Source: Protostelium mycophagum
Taxonomy: Eukaryota > Evosea > Variosea > Protosteliida > Protosteliaceae
Reading direction: 5' to 3'
DNA length: 31,922 nucleotides
NCBI GenBank assembly: GCA_002081555.1
Contig: MZNV01002403.1
Span: forward strand, 1-31,922
Part shown: positions 9,203-19,870 of the stretch, one piece after another
Layout: each line of letters opens with the position of its first letter
Position numbering within the stretch: the first letter of the stretch is position 1
Program-made: the position numbers and the translations under genes
The notes under the pieces: generated by a model
What the model was told of the DNA's origin: nothing
The model's database searches: none
What the model saw: only the letters and a program-made list of their open reading frames with translations

Positions 9203-12200
9203 ATGTCCATGACAGACGAGCTAGTCATCGATGACTCTTTGTACAGTCGTCAACAATTAATGATGGGAGAGGCTGCTATGAAAAGGATGGCGGCCTCCAA
9301 CGTATTCTTGAGTGGTCTTTCGGGATTAGGAGTCGAAATCGGTATGATGATTAATAATTGTGACGTCAGATCATGTCATATAGAAGATGATCTTGTTGAT
9401 CCTTTACAGCCAAAAACATTGCGTTGGCTGGTGTAAAATCTCTAACTCTTCACGACACTCTCAAGCCCAATTTTTTGGATCTCTCTACAAACTTTTACAT
9501 CACAGAAGAAGACGTCAAGGAGAGCGGTAACCGCACCAGAGCCGAGATATGCCTTTCCAAAGTGCATGAACTGAATCCATATACCAAATGTACTTCCTCC
9601 TCTGTAGATCTGAAGAGTAATCTTTCTGTTTTGGATGAGTACAAGGTCAGATCACCTCTTTAAAATATTTTCTGACTCTGATCAGTGTGTCATTTTGGTG
9701 GATTCACCGTTGGACTTACAGAAGGTTGTGAATGGATACTGCCACTCTCGCAGTATACGTTTCATCTCTGCAGAATCAAGAGGACTTTTTGCTTGGGCCT
9801 TCTGCGATTTTGGGGAGAATTTTGAGGTGATTCGTCGATCATTTACATGTTTTGCATTGTGTTAATATTGTGTCTGAACAAGACAAAAAAATACGATGAG
9901 AGTTGCCTGACAATTATTTGAGGCCAACGAGGCAATTTTGGCCTTTTTGGCTGTTTTTGTCGATTTAATTTGAATTTACGCCAACAGATTTTCGACAAGA
10001 ACGGAGAAGAGAGCAAAGAGGTCCTCGTCGGTGGAATTACAAAGTCCAAAGAGGGTGTTGTGACCACACTGAACGATGCAAGGCACGGTTTAGAGGATGG
10101 AGATACAGTGACATTCAGGGAGGTGCTCGGGATGACTGCAGTGAACGAGGCACAGTTCCAAATCAAAGGCAATCTTTTCCTTCAAATCTTTGTGTGGACA
10201 ATCTTCTGTGCCATGTTATGCTTTGGAATTATTTGTTTTTCGTATTAAAAAATGTCAAAGACATCCGGGTTCGATCACTGTCTGCGCCTATTTTTTGACC
10301 CCTCACTCATTCATACAGTACTCACACCAACCACTTTTTCTATCGGGGACACCAGCAATTTTGGCGACTATGAAAGGGAAGGTATCGCCACACAAGTCAA
10401 GACGACCACCACAATTTCCTACGTGAGCTCTGAATTTAATGTATTTTTGATCTGCAAAAGTATTTTTCATTGTGCAGCAGAGCGTACCGCACAGCTTAAA
10501 GTATGACCATCTACAATTGAGCTGAAAAGATATATTTGTCACAAAAAAGATCCTCCTCGGCGTAAAGACACATTTCGTTCAGAGATGTTTTCCCCCAGAA
10601 ACGTTAAAATACGCCTTGCAGCCAGATCAAAATAAGAAGGAGTAAGACGAAGTGCTGACAATGTTTAGCTGCCGTTAGAGGCCTCTCTCACAGATCCAAG
10701 CATTATTCCCACAGATTTTGCCAAGTTGGAGATCGGACCTCAGCTCCATCTCGGAAATCTGGCTGTACACCATTTCTGTTTTCTGTTCTCAGAACGGAAG
10801 ACCCCCCGCAGTATGGGACAAGGCTGATTCCGAGAAAGTTCAGCAGATCGCCGAGGAGATCAACAAGTAAGGATTCCAGTGAAAATTAATATTGATGAAA
10901 GTCAATGTGAGATAGAATGCATAATTTTATTTGTGGATTTGGACTTATGTTGTCAACGCATAGTGGTGTCTTTTCTGCGGCTTTGCCGGGTGGTGAAAAC
11001 GGTCGCTGTAATTCGAGTCCATGGCAGTTCTGCGGCTTTGCCGGGTGGTGAAAACGGTCGCTGTAATTCGAGTCCATGGCAGAGCCACAGTGATGCCTGC
11101 AGCTCTGCTGTATATTGTAAATACGCCCGCAGAGTCAGGGCATCGTCTTTACAACTAGGACCAAACATTAAATTGATTAAAATAATAATCTGGACACTGA
11201 TTTGTTCACAGCAACACGCTCAAAAACAAAGTGGAAAAGATCGACACCAACATCATACAGAAGATGTCTTTTACCTACCAGGGCAGCATCGCGCCCATCT
11301 CTTCCTTCTTAGGCGGAGTTGTTGCACAAGAGTGTCTCAAGGCTTTATCTGGGAAATATTCTCCTCTAAATCAATGGGTAAAATCAATTATTTCGCTCAA
11401 AGAGTTTGTTTCTGCCGTTGATAATAATTTTGTCTCAAAAGATCCATATGATTTTTCTGAAAAATAACACAAAAAAGGTGTATTTTGACGCACTGGAAGT
11501 CTTGCCTTCAGAACACACCGACATCGCCCAATTTGCCCCGACATCCTCCAGATACGACGCACAGCGTGTTTGCCTTGGTGAGGAATCGCAACCACCCTCT
11601 TATCCTCATTCCTCACAGGCCAAAACACCATCGACCACCTCTTGAAGACAAAACTGTTCATGGTAGGTTGTGGTGCCATCGGATGCGAGATGGTGAAGAA
11701 TTACGCACTGATGGGAATCGCATGTGGAGGTGGTGAAGTCCATGTCACGGATAATGACCTGATAGAGAAGAGTAACCTCAACAGACAGTTTTTGTTCAGG
11801 GCAAAGGACATCCAGGTGTGATGCGTTGACGTTTGAATTCTGCTGGTGTTTTTTGTGCGTGTTTTGGTGGTTTGCATATACATAAAACGTAAATGTGAAA
11901 CACAAGCACATTTTGACATGAATATAATCATTGCAGTTCGATTTCCAGATAAAACACGACCCTTCCAATACACGATTTTAAATGTTCAATATTGTGTTCA
12001 AAATGCGGTAGTGCCGCAGTTCACAATACCTGCAATCCTCTACACGATTTTCTGCACAACACACATACTAAACTTCTCAGAAACCAAAGTCTGAATCAGC
12101 TGCAAACGCAGCAAAGCTCATCAATCCCAACATTAAAGTCAACCCAATGTTGGACAAGGTCGGCACAGATACAGAGTCCAAATTCAATGACGCTTTTTTT

Positions 12201-14855
12201 CACGGTATGGATGTGGTGGTGAACGCGTTAGATAACGTGGAGGCGAGGAGATATGTAGACGGAAGATGTGTCACTACGGGGAAACCGCTGGTGGAGTCTG
12301 GAACTTTGGGACCAAAAGGTCACGTGCAGGTGAATATCTGGGTATCATCATCTTTGTACAGTCAACTGAGACGAAACATACCGGGTTCGATCCCTCCCGG
12401 CGCTCTCCTGACATCCCCAGGTGGTCGTCCCCTTCATGACAGAATCTTACGGTTCTTCCCGCGACCCGCCAGAAAAAGACGTGCCCTTCTGTACACTGAA
12501 GTCATTTCCCAACATCATGGAGCACTGCGTAGAATGGGCCCGAGATTTCAGTTTTGGCGGAATTTTGATGGATCAGCCGATGCAATACAACCAAGTCGTG
12601 GAGGAGACTAACCTGATGGAGAAATTGAAGCAGCCTAATGGAGGAGGTCTTGATATGAAGGTGAGATTGTCTTTATAATATTATATTGGCCGAGAAATAA
12701 ATCCGTCTCCGGTATTTTGCAGGCCTTTTGGACTTGAAAATTCTGCTAAAAATGGGATTTTGCAGTGTTGATGGTCAACATTTTGATGTGAAAATGCTGA
12801 CCATTTCAGCGCGTGAGGACCACCGCGAAGCTCATCACAAAGAGGCCCAAGTCTTTCCACGACTGCATCGCCTTTGCCAGAAAGAAATTCGAGTCCTATT
12901 TTAAAAACAAGAGCTTGCAGCTGCTCCACGCTTTCCCATTAGACCACAAGACTGACGACAAGGGCACATTATTTTGGTCCTCACCGAAGCGCCCTCCACG
13001 CGTAATCGAATTTGATTTGAAAGACGAAACACACAAGACTTTTGTGGTGACTCTGGCGAGGCTGTGGGCACAAGTGAGAGGATTTTTTATCATATTTTTT
13101 ATGTTGTGGTGAATATATTGAAGAGATCTTGTGTGGCAAAGACCTCAGAAGTCGTTGTATTTTCGTGAAATCGCGTTGATATGGTAACGACTTATCAAGT
13201 TGCGGTAGTAACCGCGAAGAACTACGGTACAGAACCGTCATGTTGCAAAATCTCTAATCTATTACCACCATAAAAATCAACAAAAATAATTAAATACTAT
13301 TTTTTTAACAAATAGTTACTGAACCCTTCAGGTATGGGATCTGCCTTATACCATGCCCGATCTCGCTCTGGAGAACATCTCTAAAGCCCTAGAAACCGTG
13401 GAGCTTCCCGTGTTCGTACCGACAAGCAAGCAGATCGTCACGGACGAATCCGTCAAAAAATCCGAAGAGAAGAAGGTGGAGTCTGCAGATGATGAGGTGA
13501 TTTTTTATTTAATTTGCATTTACGGATAAAAAATCAACTTGAGGAATTTCTCAATTTTTTTTACCAGAAAATTTCTGCAGAAAAAACACAAAATACAAAG
13601 AATCTAATTTTCTAAAAAAGTCTGAAAACCATGTCCACTTACACAATCTTTTGTCAAAGGAGACGATGCACTACAATTATTTTATTTTGAATAAAAACTG
13701 AATTTCCGCAGATGGATAGGCACTTGGCCACAATCCACAGCTATTTTTCTACGAACGGGTTGGCGAAATTGAAGCCAGTAGAGTTCGAGAAGGTGTGATT
13801 TTGAATGTTTTTTTGTTTTTTTCGAGATTTTTATTTATTTCTTTCGACATTTATTTGTTTTATTTGTGTTTTTTTTTTGTTTTGTCGAGTTTTTTTCCAT
13901 CTTTATAAATAATACCAACACTCAAAATCACAAAAAAAAAAGAACAAAAAAATACTCGAAAAAACAAAAAAAATTGCACCGCTCAGGTTCGACAGGACGA
14001 TGACAGCAACGGCCACATCGACTTCATCACGAGCACCAGCAACTTAAGAGCGAGGATGTACTCTATACCCGAGATGGACAGGCTCAAGATCAAGGCAATT
14101 GCGGGGCGCATCATGCCTGCCATTGCCACGACCACAGCGGCCATCTCTGGATGTGCAGCTCTGGAGCTGTTGAAATTGGTGATTCACCAGAACAAGGTTG
14201 GGATCTTTTTAATTTATTTATTTTATATAAATTTCGATTTTTTTATTTCGAAATTTTTTTTCAGATTTTTATTTTTATTTTTATTTTTTCACGAGTAAAA
14301 AAACGCAGCAGGGCGGTCTGCCCCAGTCTGACTTTAAGAACCTGTTCATGAACCTGGCACTCCCCTTCTGGGCTTTTTCTGAGCCCGGTACCGCATTGAA
14401 ACAACACATTGTGGGAGACACTTTCTTCACCGCTTGGGACCGCTGGGACGTCCATATCGGCGTCAACGCGACGCTGAACGATCTATTGGACCACATAAAG
14501 GTATATTTTTTTGGAAAATTTTATTTCGAATTTGAAAAAATATTGAATATCTAGTTGTGGAAAAATATTTATTAAAATTAAAATTGAGCAGAGCAAGTAT
14601 AATCTTACCGTAGCCGGAGTATTTAAAGGAGCAATTATGGTTTATGTGCCACTGTTCCCCGCGCACAAGAAGAGAAAGACCCAGAAGCGAGTGTTTCTAT
14701 TTTTAGCTCATCTACAACACTCTTCTGACAGGAACAGGATGACTGAACTATTGAAGCCGAAGAAGGGGGCGCAGTACGAAGACTTGATCCTCACCTTCTT
14801 AAACGACAAGGAGCAAGATATCTCAGGACCTCCAGTCAGATTCTATTTCGATTGA
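9203..14855 (+). CDS. uba1: Ubiquitin-activating enzyme E1
   Basis: E1 activates ubiquitin with ATP, captures it as a thioester and passes it to E2 enzymes. The spliced protein is about 1,020 residues, normal for Uba1. It starts [19 protein letters not shown]. The inactive adenylation half ([20 protein letters not shown]) comes first, then a FCCH-type insert ([21 protein letters not shown]) and a four-helix region ([20 protein letters not shown]). The active adenylation half follows, with the nucleotide loop [26 protein letters not shown] and ALDNVEAR. The catalytic cysteine lies in [30 protein letters not shown] and [14 protein letters not shown] precede the ubiquitin-fold domain ending RFYFD. 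About 19 introns of 28-345 nt occur. Two look like GC-AG introns (10169-10318 and 14687-14731). A 28-nt intron (10765-10792) must be assumed to hold frame between HLGNLA and NGRPP and seems to cost a few conserved residues. AATAAA lies at 14857. Confidence 0.96.
10973..11082 (+). repeat. Perfect 2 x 55-bp tandem repeat inside an E1 intron
   Basis: Bases 10973-11027 are repeated without a mismatch at 11028-11082, inside the 345-nt intron 10867-11211, the longest in the E1 gene. The unit begins TTCTGCGGCTTTGCCGGG and ends TTCGAGTCCATGGCAG. It contains a tRNA-like TTCGAGTCC word, but no flanking stem pairs, so it is not a tRNA. Perfect identity suggests a recent duplication. Confidence 0.9.
11990..12028. 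repeat. Nested inverted repeat in an E1 intron
   Basis: Outer arms TATTGTG (11990-11996) and CACAATA (12022-12028) enclose inner arms TGCGG (12004-12008) and CCGCA (12014-12018) with a 5-nt loop. It lies in the 265-nt intron 11816-12080. The inner hairpin resembles other GCGG hairpins in this window. Confidence 0.6.
13202..13238. repeat. Two small hairpins in an E1 intron
   Basis: GCGGT (13202-13206) pairs with ACCGC (13211-13215) across AGTA. ACGGT (13224-13228) pairs with ACCGT (13234-13238). Both lie in the 258-nt intron 13074-13331. Confidence 0.5.
13793..13995 (+). repeat. Homopolymer-rich intron with long complementary T and A tracts
   Basis: This E1 intron has a 5' block of T runs interrupted by G and ending in TCGAG. 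Its 3' block of A runs begins CTCGAAAAAAC. The two blocks are near-complementary over about 19 nt and could fold the intron so that its ends lie close together. The acceptor could be at 13986 or 13995. The second gives the conserved EKDDDSN junction. Confidence 0.45.
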
Positions 14856-15022
14856 AAATAAAAACATTCCAGCTATTCCCTTTAGATTTTTTAATTTCCT
14901 TTTGAAATTGTAAAAAATCTTGTGAAATTAGAAATTTTCGAATAAAAGATCTTCCGTGAAAATGACTTTCCGCTCGAAAATCAACAAAATATCAGAAAAA
15001 ATAGAAAAAGGACAAATTCGGT

Positions 15023-18000
15023 TCATGTCGATTGTCTCTGGCTCTTTTTTGCTTCTAATACTCTTGATAACTCCTCCAATCTCGCGCTCAGTTGTACAAA
15101 TGTGGGCCGCTCTTCAGGCACCTTCCAGCACTCCAGCTGTTCAGAGTGAGATGTTTTAGACATTTGACGTCTAATCTTACCATGATGTCGTACAATTCGT
15201 CGGGACAATACACTTGTGTTGGTTTTGGAAGGCGGATGCTGATCAAAATCAGTACAAAATTGATGACGTCATGTACAGCACTCACCCTTCTTCACAGACG
15301 TTATGCACAATTGTAGAATTATCCCATTCTGCGTAGGGGATGTCCCCTCCCTCCAACACTTCCCACATGACCACCCCTGATGACGTCACCACATGTACAG
15401 TGAAATTTCACGGAAAACTCACCGAAAGACCACACGTCACCAGGTTTGTGGAATTGCCGCCGCAAAAGAGCTTCAGGGCTGGCCCATCTTACCGGAACTG
15501 TCAGTGATTTGTTCTGATCATATTCTGTCTTCGACAATCCGAAATCTGCGATCTGCGAAACCACGTAAGTGATGACACTCTACAATACTGTAAACTCACT
15601 TTTGCGATCAAAACTCGGCCTCTTCTGGTGATTAAGATGTTGCGAGATGCGAGATCACAGTGGATGATGTGTTTGTCATGCAGATGACACATGCCATGAG
15701 CAACCTCTTCGAAGATTTTGAGGCAGGTGTTTATGTTGATATCCATCTGGTGTCTTGATAAATATTGGTCCAAGCTGCCTCCTTCAACAAACTCCGTCAC
15801 TATGCAGAGAGGTGCATGAGGCTCGTTGCAAACTCCGTACATCGTGACGACGTTGGGATGGTTGCCTAGCATCCTGGCGATGTCACGTTGTAGACGAGAA
15901 TCTCACGATGATATATTTTGATTCTATTTTTGGTTTGTCGAATCAAATGAAAATTTTAAATTGAAAAACCGCACATCATTTTTTCAAATTCTCTTTGAAA
16001 CTCATCCCTAGCATGTTTTGATGCAGTCTTCAATTTCTTCACCACACAAGTGGCCCAGTTCCATTTCTGATGACGTCATCACCCACACACTCAACCCCAA
16101 CTACCCACCGCCTTGTACACTTCACCGAAATTTCCGGATCCGATGATGTCACCCAGTTCGAGTTGTTCATATGATATCATCCACGATGCGTCGACTTTGG
16201 GGTGAACCTCACCAGGATGGTATGTACAACGCCTGTACACGATTTGAGTTTTCGAGGAAAATTCGATGAAAATTCGCTGAAAAGTCGAAATGATGCCGAA
16301 AATGCGGTGCTGAAAATTCACGGAAAATTCTGGCGCTTGTAGATGCGATTTTTGAGAGGTAATTCTTTGCGTAAGATGAAAGTAAGACATCGTACCTGGT
16401 CACGTGATCCGCATAATAAACTCTTCCGTGACTGTCAAATTTCCTCTCCCAACCGGGGGGAAGATCTATTTTTAGCGTCAAAAAGACACAAATTCCGCAG
16501 TTCAAAATGACTCTCTACAACTCTAATTCGTTGAACTTTTTTTCGTGAAAATTCCCAAAAAATTCCAAGAAAAAACCTAGCGGGTAATCATTATGCCAGA
16601 GCCTTGGGTCTTCGAAGGTTGTCCGCTTGTTATTGTGGTCCACAAAATAAATCCTCATTTTTATATTGTCGAAAAGTTGTTCGAATCCTGGTGACGTCAT
16701 CAGTAGATAGTTCAGATGACCTCATGAAGTTTATATTTTGTCATGTTTTTAGAATGGAAGAGATCACATCAGATCATCACATCCAATCATATAAAATCAA
16801 TCATCATATCAATTGAAAAATCATGTCCGAAATCGAACCTGGTGGCAGCGGATCATTTCTATGTATGACCAAAGAATGTCGGGGTGACTCCATCTTCTGC
16901 CAAGGCGCATCGCTTCCTGCAGATCGATGCATCGCATTGTGATGCATGGCCTCTTCTGTGACAGGAGTGACGGGGTTAGAGAGTGTCCTACTGCGATTGC
17001 TTTTGGGTACCTCCACTGTGAGATTAAATATTTGGTTTTGGCGGGAAAAATTTAATCTTTTCAACAGGAAATTTTTGTTTTTGATTTGGGTTGTAGATAG
17101 CCCGTCTTTCAACAATCTGGCGGGAAAAATATTATTTGAATTTTAAACCCACATGGTATGTTTTCTGGATGTGAAGTGCTTCTTGTCGGAAGACTTTCGG
17201 AATAACTCGTATTTCTCCGCAGATCGACTTCGTCACTATACCCCCCTTCCCCCTCCCCCTGACAATTTCAGTGAAATTTCATAACAGACATATCTTCTTG
17301 TTCTATTTTTAGATTCATAGATTTCCTGAAATCTTGAATTTTTAAAATCCTCATAACAGATATCAATTGTAATTCTATTTTTAGAATTAAGTATGTCTCA
17401 AAGTCTCAAATTTAGAATGTACACACCTGGTCGTAACATTCACTTGCCGCATCTTCAGATTCAGCCAGATCTGAGTATTCTCCAGAATCTACAATGCTTC
17501 TCACTGGAGCCTTCACTGGTTTCCTGCCAGTATTAATGTCTCAAAGTCTCAAAATCTCAAAGTCATAAACCCCGGAGCTTCTCACTTTGAAACATCTCCA
17601 ATTCTGTGCTTTGGGCTCGCAAGCGCGATTGTGCCGGAGAAATTTCCGATATCTTTCTCTGAATTTTCTGATGACGTATAGTATGTGGGGGATTTTGGGT
17701 AGTAGTTCGGAGGATTAAATGTTCCGGTCGGAGATATAATTGTTCCGGTCGGAGGTGTTTTTCCGGTTGGGGGGAGATTTGCTTCTATTGTGTCCAAACT
17801 ATACAACTTGGGCGAAGTAGGAGATGCTATTTTTAGATCAGAAATTCACGGAAATTTCTGAAGAACTTAATCCACCTGAGGGTGGTGATGTGGCGGGGGG
17901 TACTGGTCTGACAGATGACGTCGTTTTGATTGCCTGTACAGATCTCAATTTCTAAGCATCATAACAAGATTCCCACAATTTTATGTCTCGTTGTAAATAC

Positions 18001-19058
18001 AAGTGGATTTCGTATAATTACACATGACACGTCATTTCTCGACCTTTTTCATAGGAAAATATCCATGGAGATTTTCACAAATAAAATACCAGGCATGAAT
18101 AATGCTATTTTAATTTCCAAAGAAAATTTATTTGTACAGCTGTACAAATAAATTACAAGTTGACTTTATAAGATTGAAAAGTTACCGTTTTAGACCCCTC
18201 TGAACTGCTTTTTGAATTATGATTCGTCTTATTGCTGCCGGTATTGACTGGTACTGGCGTGACATAGGATTTACTTCTCGGCGGTATTGGTGGTGGCTCT
18301 CTGTTAATTTGATGTCAACTTCTGTTGTATATATTTTCGTTTCGTTTCGTTTTAGGAAGAGCTTCTTCATCTTGTTGTTTTTCGACAGATTCTAAATTAT
18401 AATGTTCGTGTTTAGAGTTTGATCAACCATATTATGTGAATCGATGAGAATGTATTGAATGTGGGGATATCACATCGACAGCAACACAGATGTGATTATA
18501 CCTCGGAGCACCAGTGCGAGATCTTGGTCTTAATAATTCCGGGTTCATAGGCGGAGGCCTGCCTCTTGGATCTACGTAAGTCGTCTCCTTTCTGTTGTGG
18601 TCTACAAAATAGATCCTTCCATTCTTGTCTTCTCTCTGCTCCCAACCTTTCAATCCATATCAATTTCGAAATGTCTGAACACCCAACATCACAAAGCGTC
18701 CCAGTTGTTTTCCAGTCTCAGTGTTGGTGAACAGAAGAGGTGATGTTACCTGGTGGCAATGTGTTGTTTGTTTGTGGTGGTGATCTTTGATTCTCAGCCA
18801 GACTACTTCTAGGAGATGTTCGTGGCTCCAACTGCGGGTAGAACATCTTCAAGTTCGCCACAATCCTCTGCTTGCCACAAATGCAATCTCCTCTCAGATG
18901 GAATCAGTTGGACTTTAGTTATTGTCAGGAGAGATTTGCAGCATCCACTCTGCGAGATCCTTTTCAACTACGTGCCTCTGTTGCTACAATGATGAGAACA
19001 GTTGTAGAAAGAAAACTCTTCAAACCTTCGGACATCTGTCAGTTGGCCATCCCCGCAT
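15023..19058 (-). CDS. Tyrosine kinase with three WW domains
   Basis: This is a cytoplasmic-looking tyrosine kinase of roughly 750-800 residues with at least a dozen introns and no membrane segment in the exons assembled. WW domain 1 ([27 protein letters not shown]) is followed by a proline/serine-rich linker ([23 protein letters not shown]). WW2 ([25 protein letters not shown]) and WW3 ([20 protein letters not shown]) come next, then the C-terminal kinase. The kinase has the Gly loop [11 protein letters not shown], the lysine in CVVKKLK, the helix-C Glu in [10 protein letters not shown], the catalytic loop [13 protein letters not shown] in IADFGLSK, the tyrosine-kinase signature [26 protein letters not shown] and CW..PEERPTF. 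The HRD arginine is cysteine. A tyrosine (TEYDQNK) sits in the activation loop. The stop is at 15023. The N-terminal exon and start (ATG 19058, alternative 18846) are uncertain. It may phosphorylate partners bound through proline motifs. Confidence 0.88.
17280..17386 (-). repeat. Imperfect direct repeat carrying the CTAAAAATAG motif in a kinase intron
   Basis: Plus-strand segments 17280-17314 and 17351-17386 align over about 35 nt with a few substitutions and indels. Each begins CATAACAGA and ends CTATTTTTAGA. On the coding (minus) strand, each carries CTAAAAATAG, the same decamer that forms real acceptors elsewhere in this gene. The pair lies mid-intron, upstream of the acceptor used near 17234. 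Confidence 0.55.
17393..17553 (-). repeat. Identical 18-mer in two adjacent kinase introns
   Basis: ATGTCTCAAAGTCTCAAA occurs at 17393-17410 and again at 17536-17553. The copies sit in the introns on either side of the exon encoding [19 protein letters not shown]. This suggests local duplication or gene conversion between neighbouring introns. Confidence 0.6.
18125..18154. repeat. Perfect 30-bp palindrome in a kinase intron
   Basis: AATTTATTTGTACAG (18125-18139) is followed immediately by its exact reverse complement (18140-18154), with no spacer. It lies in the roughly 245-nt intron between the exons encoding [13 protein letters not shown] and [10 protein letters not shown]. As RNA it could form a hairpin of about 13 bp; as DNA it is a symmetric site for a dimeric protein. 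Confidence 0.9.
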
Positions 19059-19870
19059 CAAGATAATGTCGACACCATCAACATGTACCGAAACTAATGA
19101 TGACACAGAACCAAGAAAGTTGATTGATTAAATAATCAATAGAACAAGAAATCAAAATGATCGACAACATACATGTACAAACATTATGTACACGAGAAAA
19201 ATTTGTTGGAACCACACTGCAACAGACGACAACGAGAAAGTCCACATTGACAAAGACAACGTTCTCGAAATAATGTAACTCAGAATAATAAGAGCCCGTG
19301 GATCTCAAAATCCAGAATGGAGGCCTCTTTGGCCAAGTTATTTTTGATTCTTGTTGGGCTGATTCACTTCTAGCCTGCAAGATGGATCACTGCACTTTTG
19401 ATTAAATAAGTTTATACAAAGTTTTCATAAATGTTAATTCTTTCATTGTCGACAGTTTGGCCATTGTTGGTGGCTGCTTGTTTGTTGGTTCTAAAAAGAC
19501 TCCGGATTGTGACCAAAACATTCTTCTGTCCCATTTTCATTCACAACAATTTGCTCGTGAAAGACCGCACCTTTGCGGTCAGTTGTTCGTGAGGTGGGGT
19601 GTTTCCATGGTGCGCAATTCCCAGCCAACCTCCGATCTTCGCGCTTGAGCACTTGCTCTCTTGCAGCAGTCCAAGACTCAGGACAACTGGACCTCGTGGT
19701 GGGGGTGATTCTTCATCTAATTGTTGTGTTCTCCTGAAAATGTCTGAATCCTTTAGGAAAAGAAAGTCGGGTTTTATCTGACAGCGGGTGATCGCAAAAG
19801 ATGACAACACCATCCTAAAATTCGAAGGGAAAAATGAGCTTGTGTGCATTTTGTGTAGCATTATCACACA
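19059..19870. other. Intergenic region between the kinase and the first GAF gene
   Basis: The genes on either side are divergent, so both promoters should lie here. Open frames on the minus strand (19078-19380, 19541-19867) show no motif and I do not call them. Two perfect inverted repeats are visible: ATTGATTA / TAATCAAT at 19123-19140 with a 2-nt centre, and GACCGCA / TGCGGTC at 19564-19581 around CCTT. The true 5' end of the kinase gene may also extend into this stretch. Confidence 0.45.

Noticed and set aside
10879-11421. 180-codon plus-strand open frame
   Set aside because: It spans the tandem-repeat intron and crosses the next E1 exon in the wrong frame; it is a shadow.
10266-12395. 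tRNA B-box-like words GGGTTCGATC at about 10267 and 12381 in two E1 introns, and TTCGAGTCC in the 55-bp repeat
   Set aside because: No 5-bp T stem closes around the loop, no correctly spaced A box is present and no acceptor stem pairs, so these are not tRNA genes. A tRNA-derived repeat remains possible but cannot be shown.
19541-19867. 108-codon minus-strand frame before GAF paralog 1
   Set aside because: No motif, no partner exon, and it ends at the promoter of the GAF gene.
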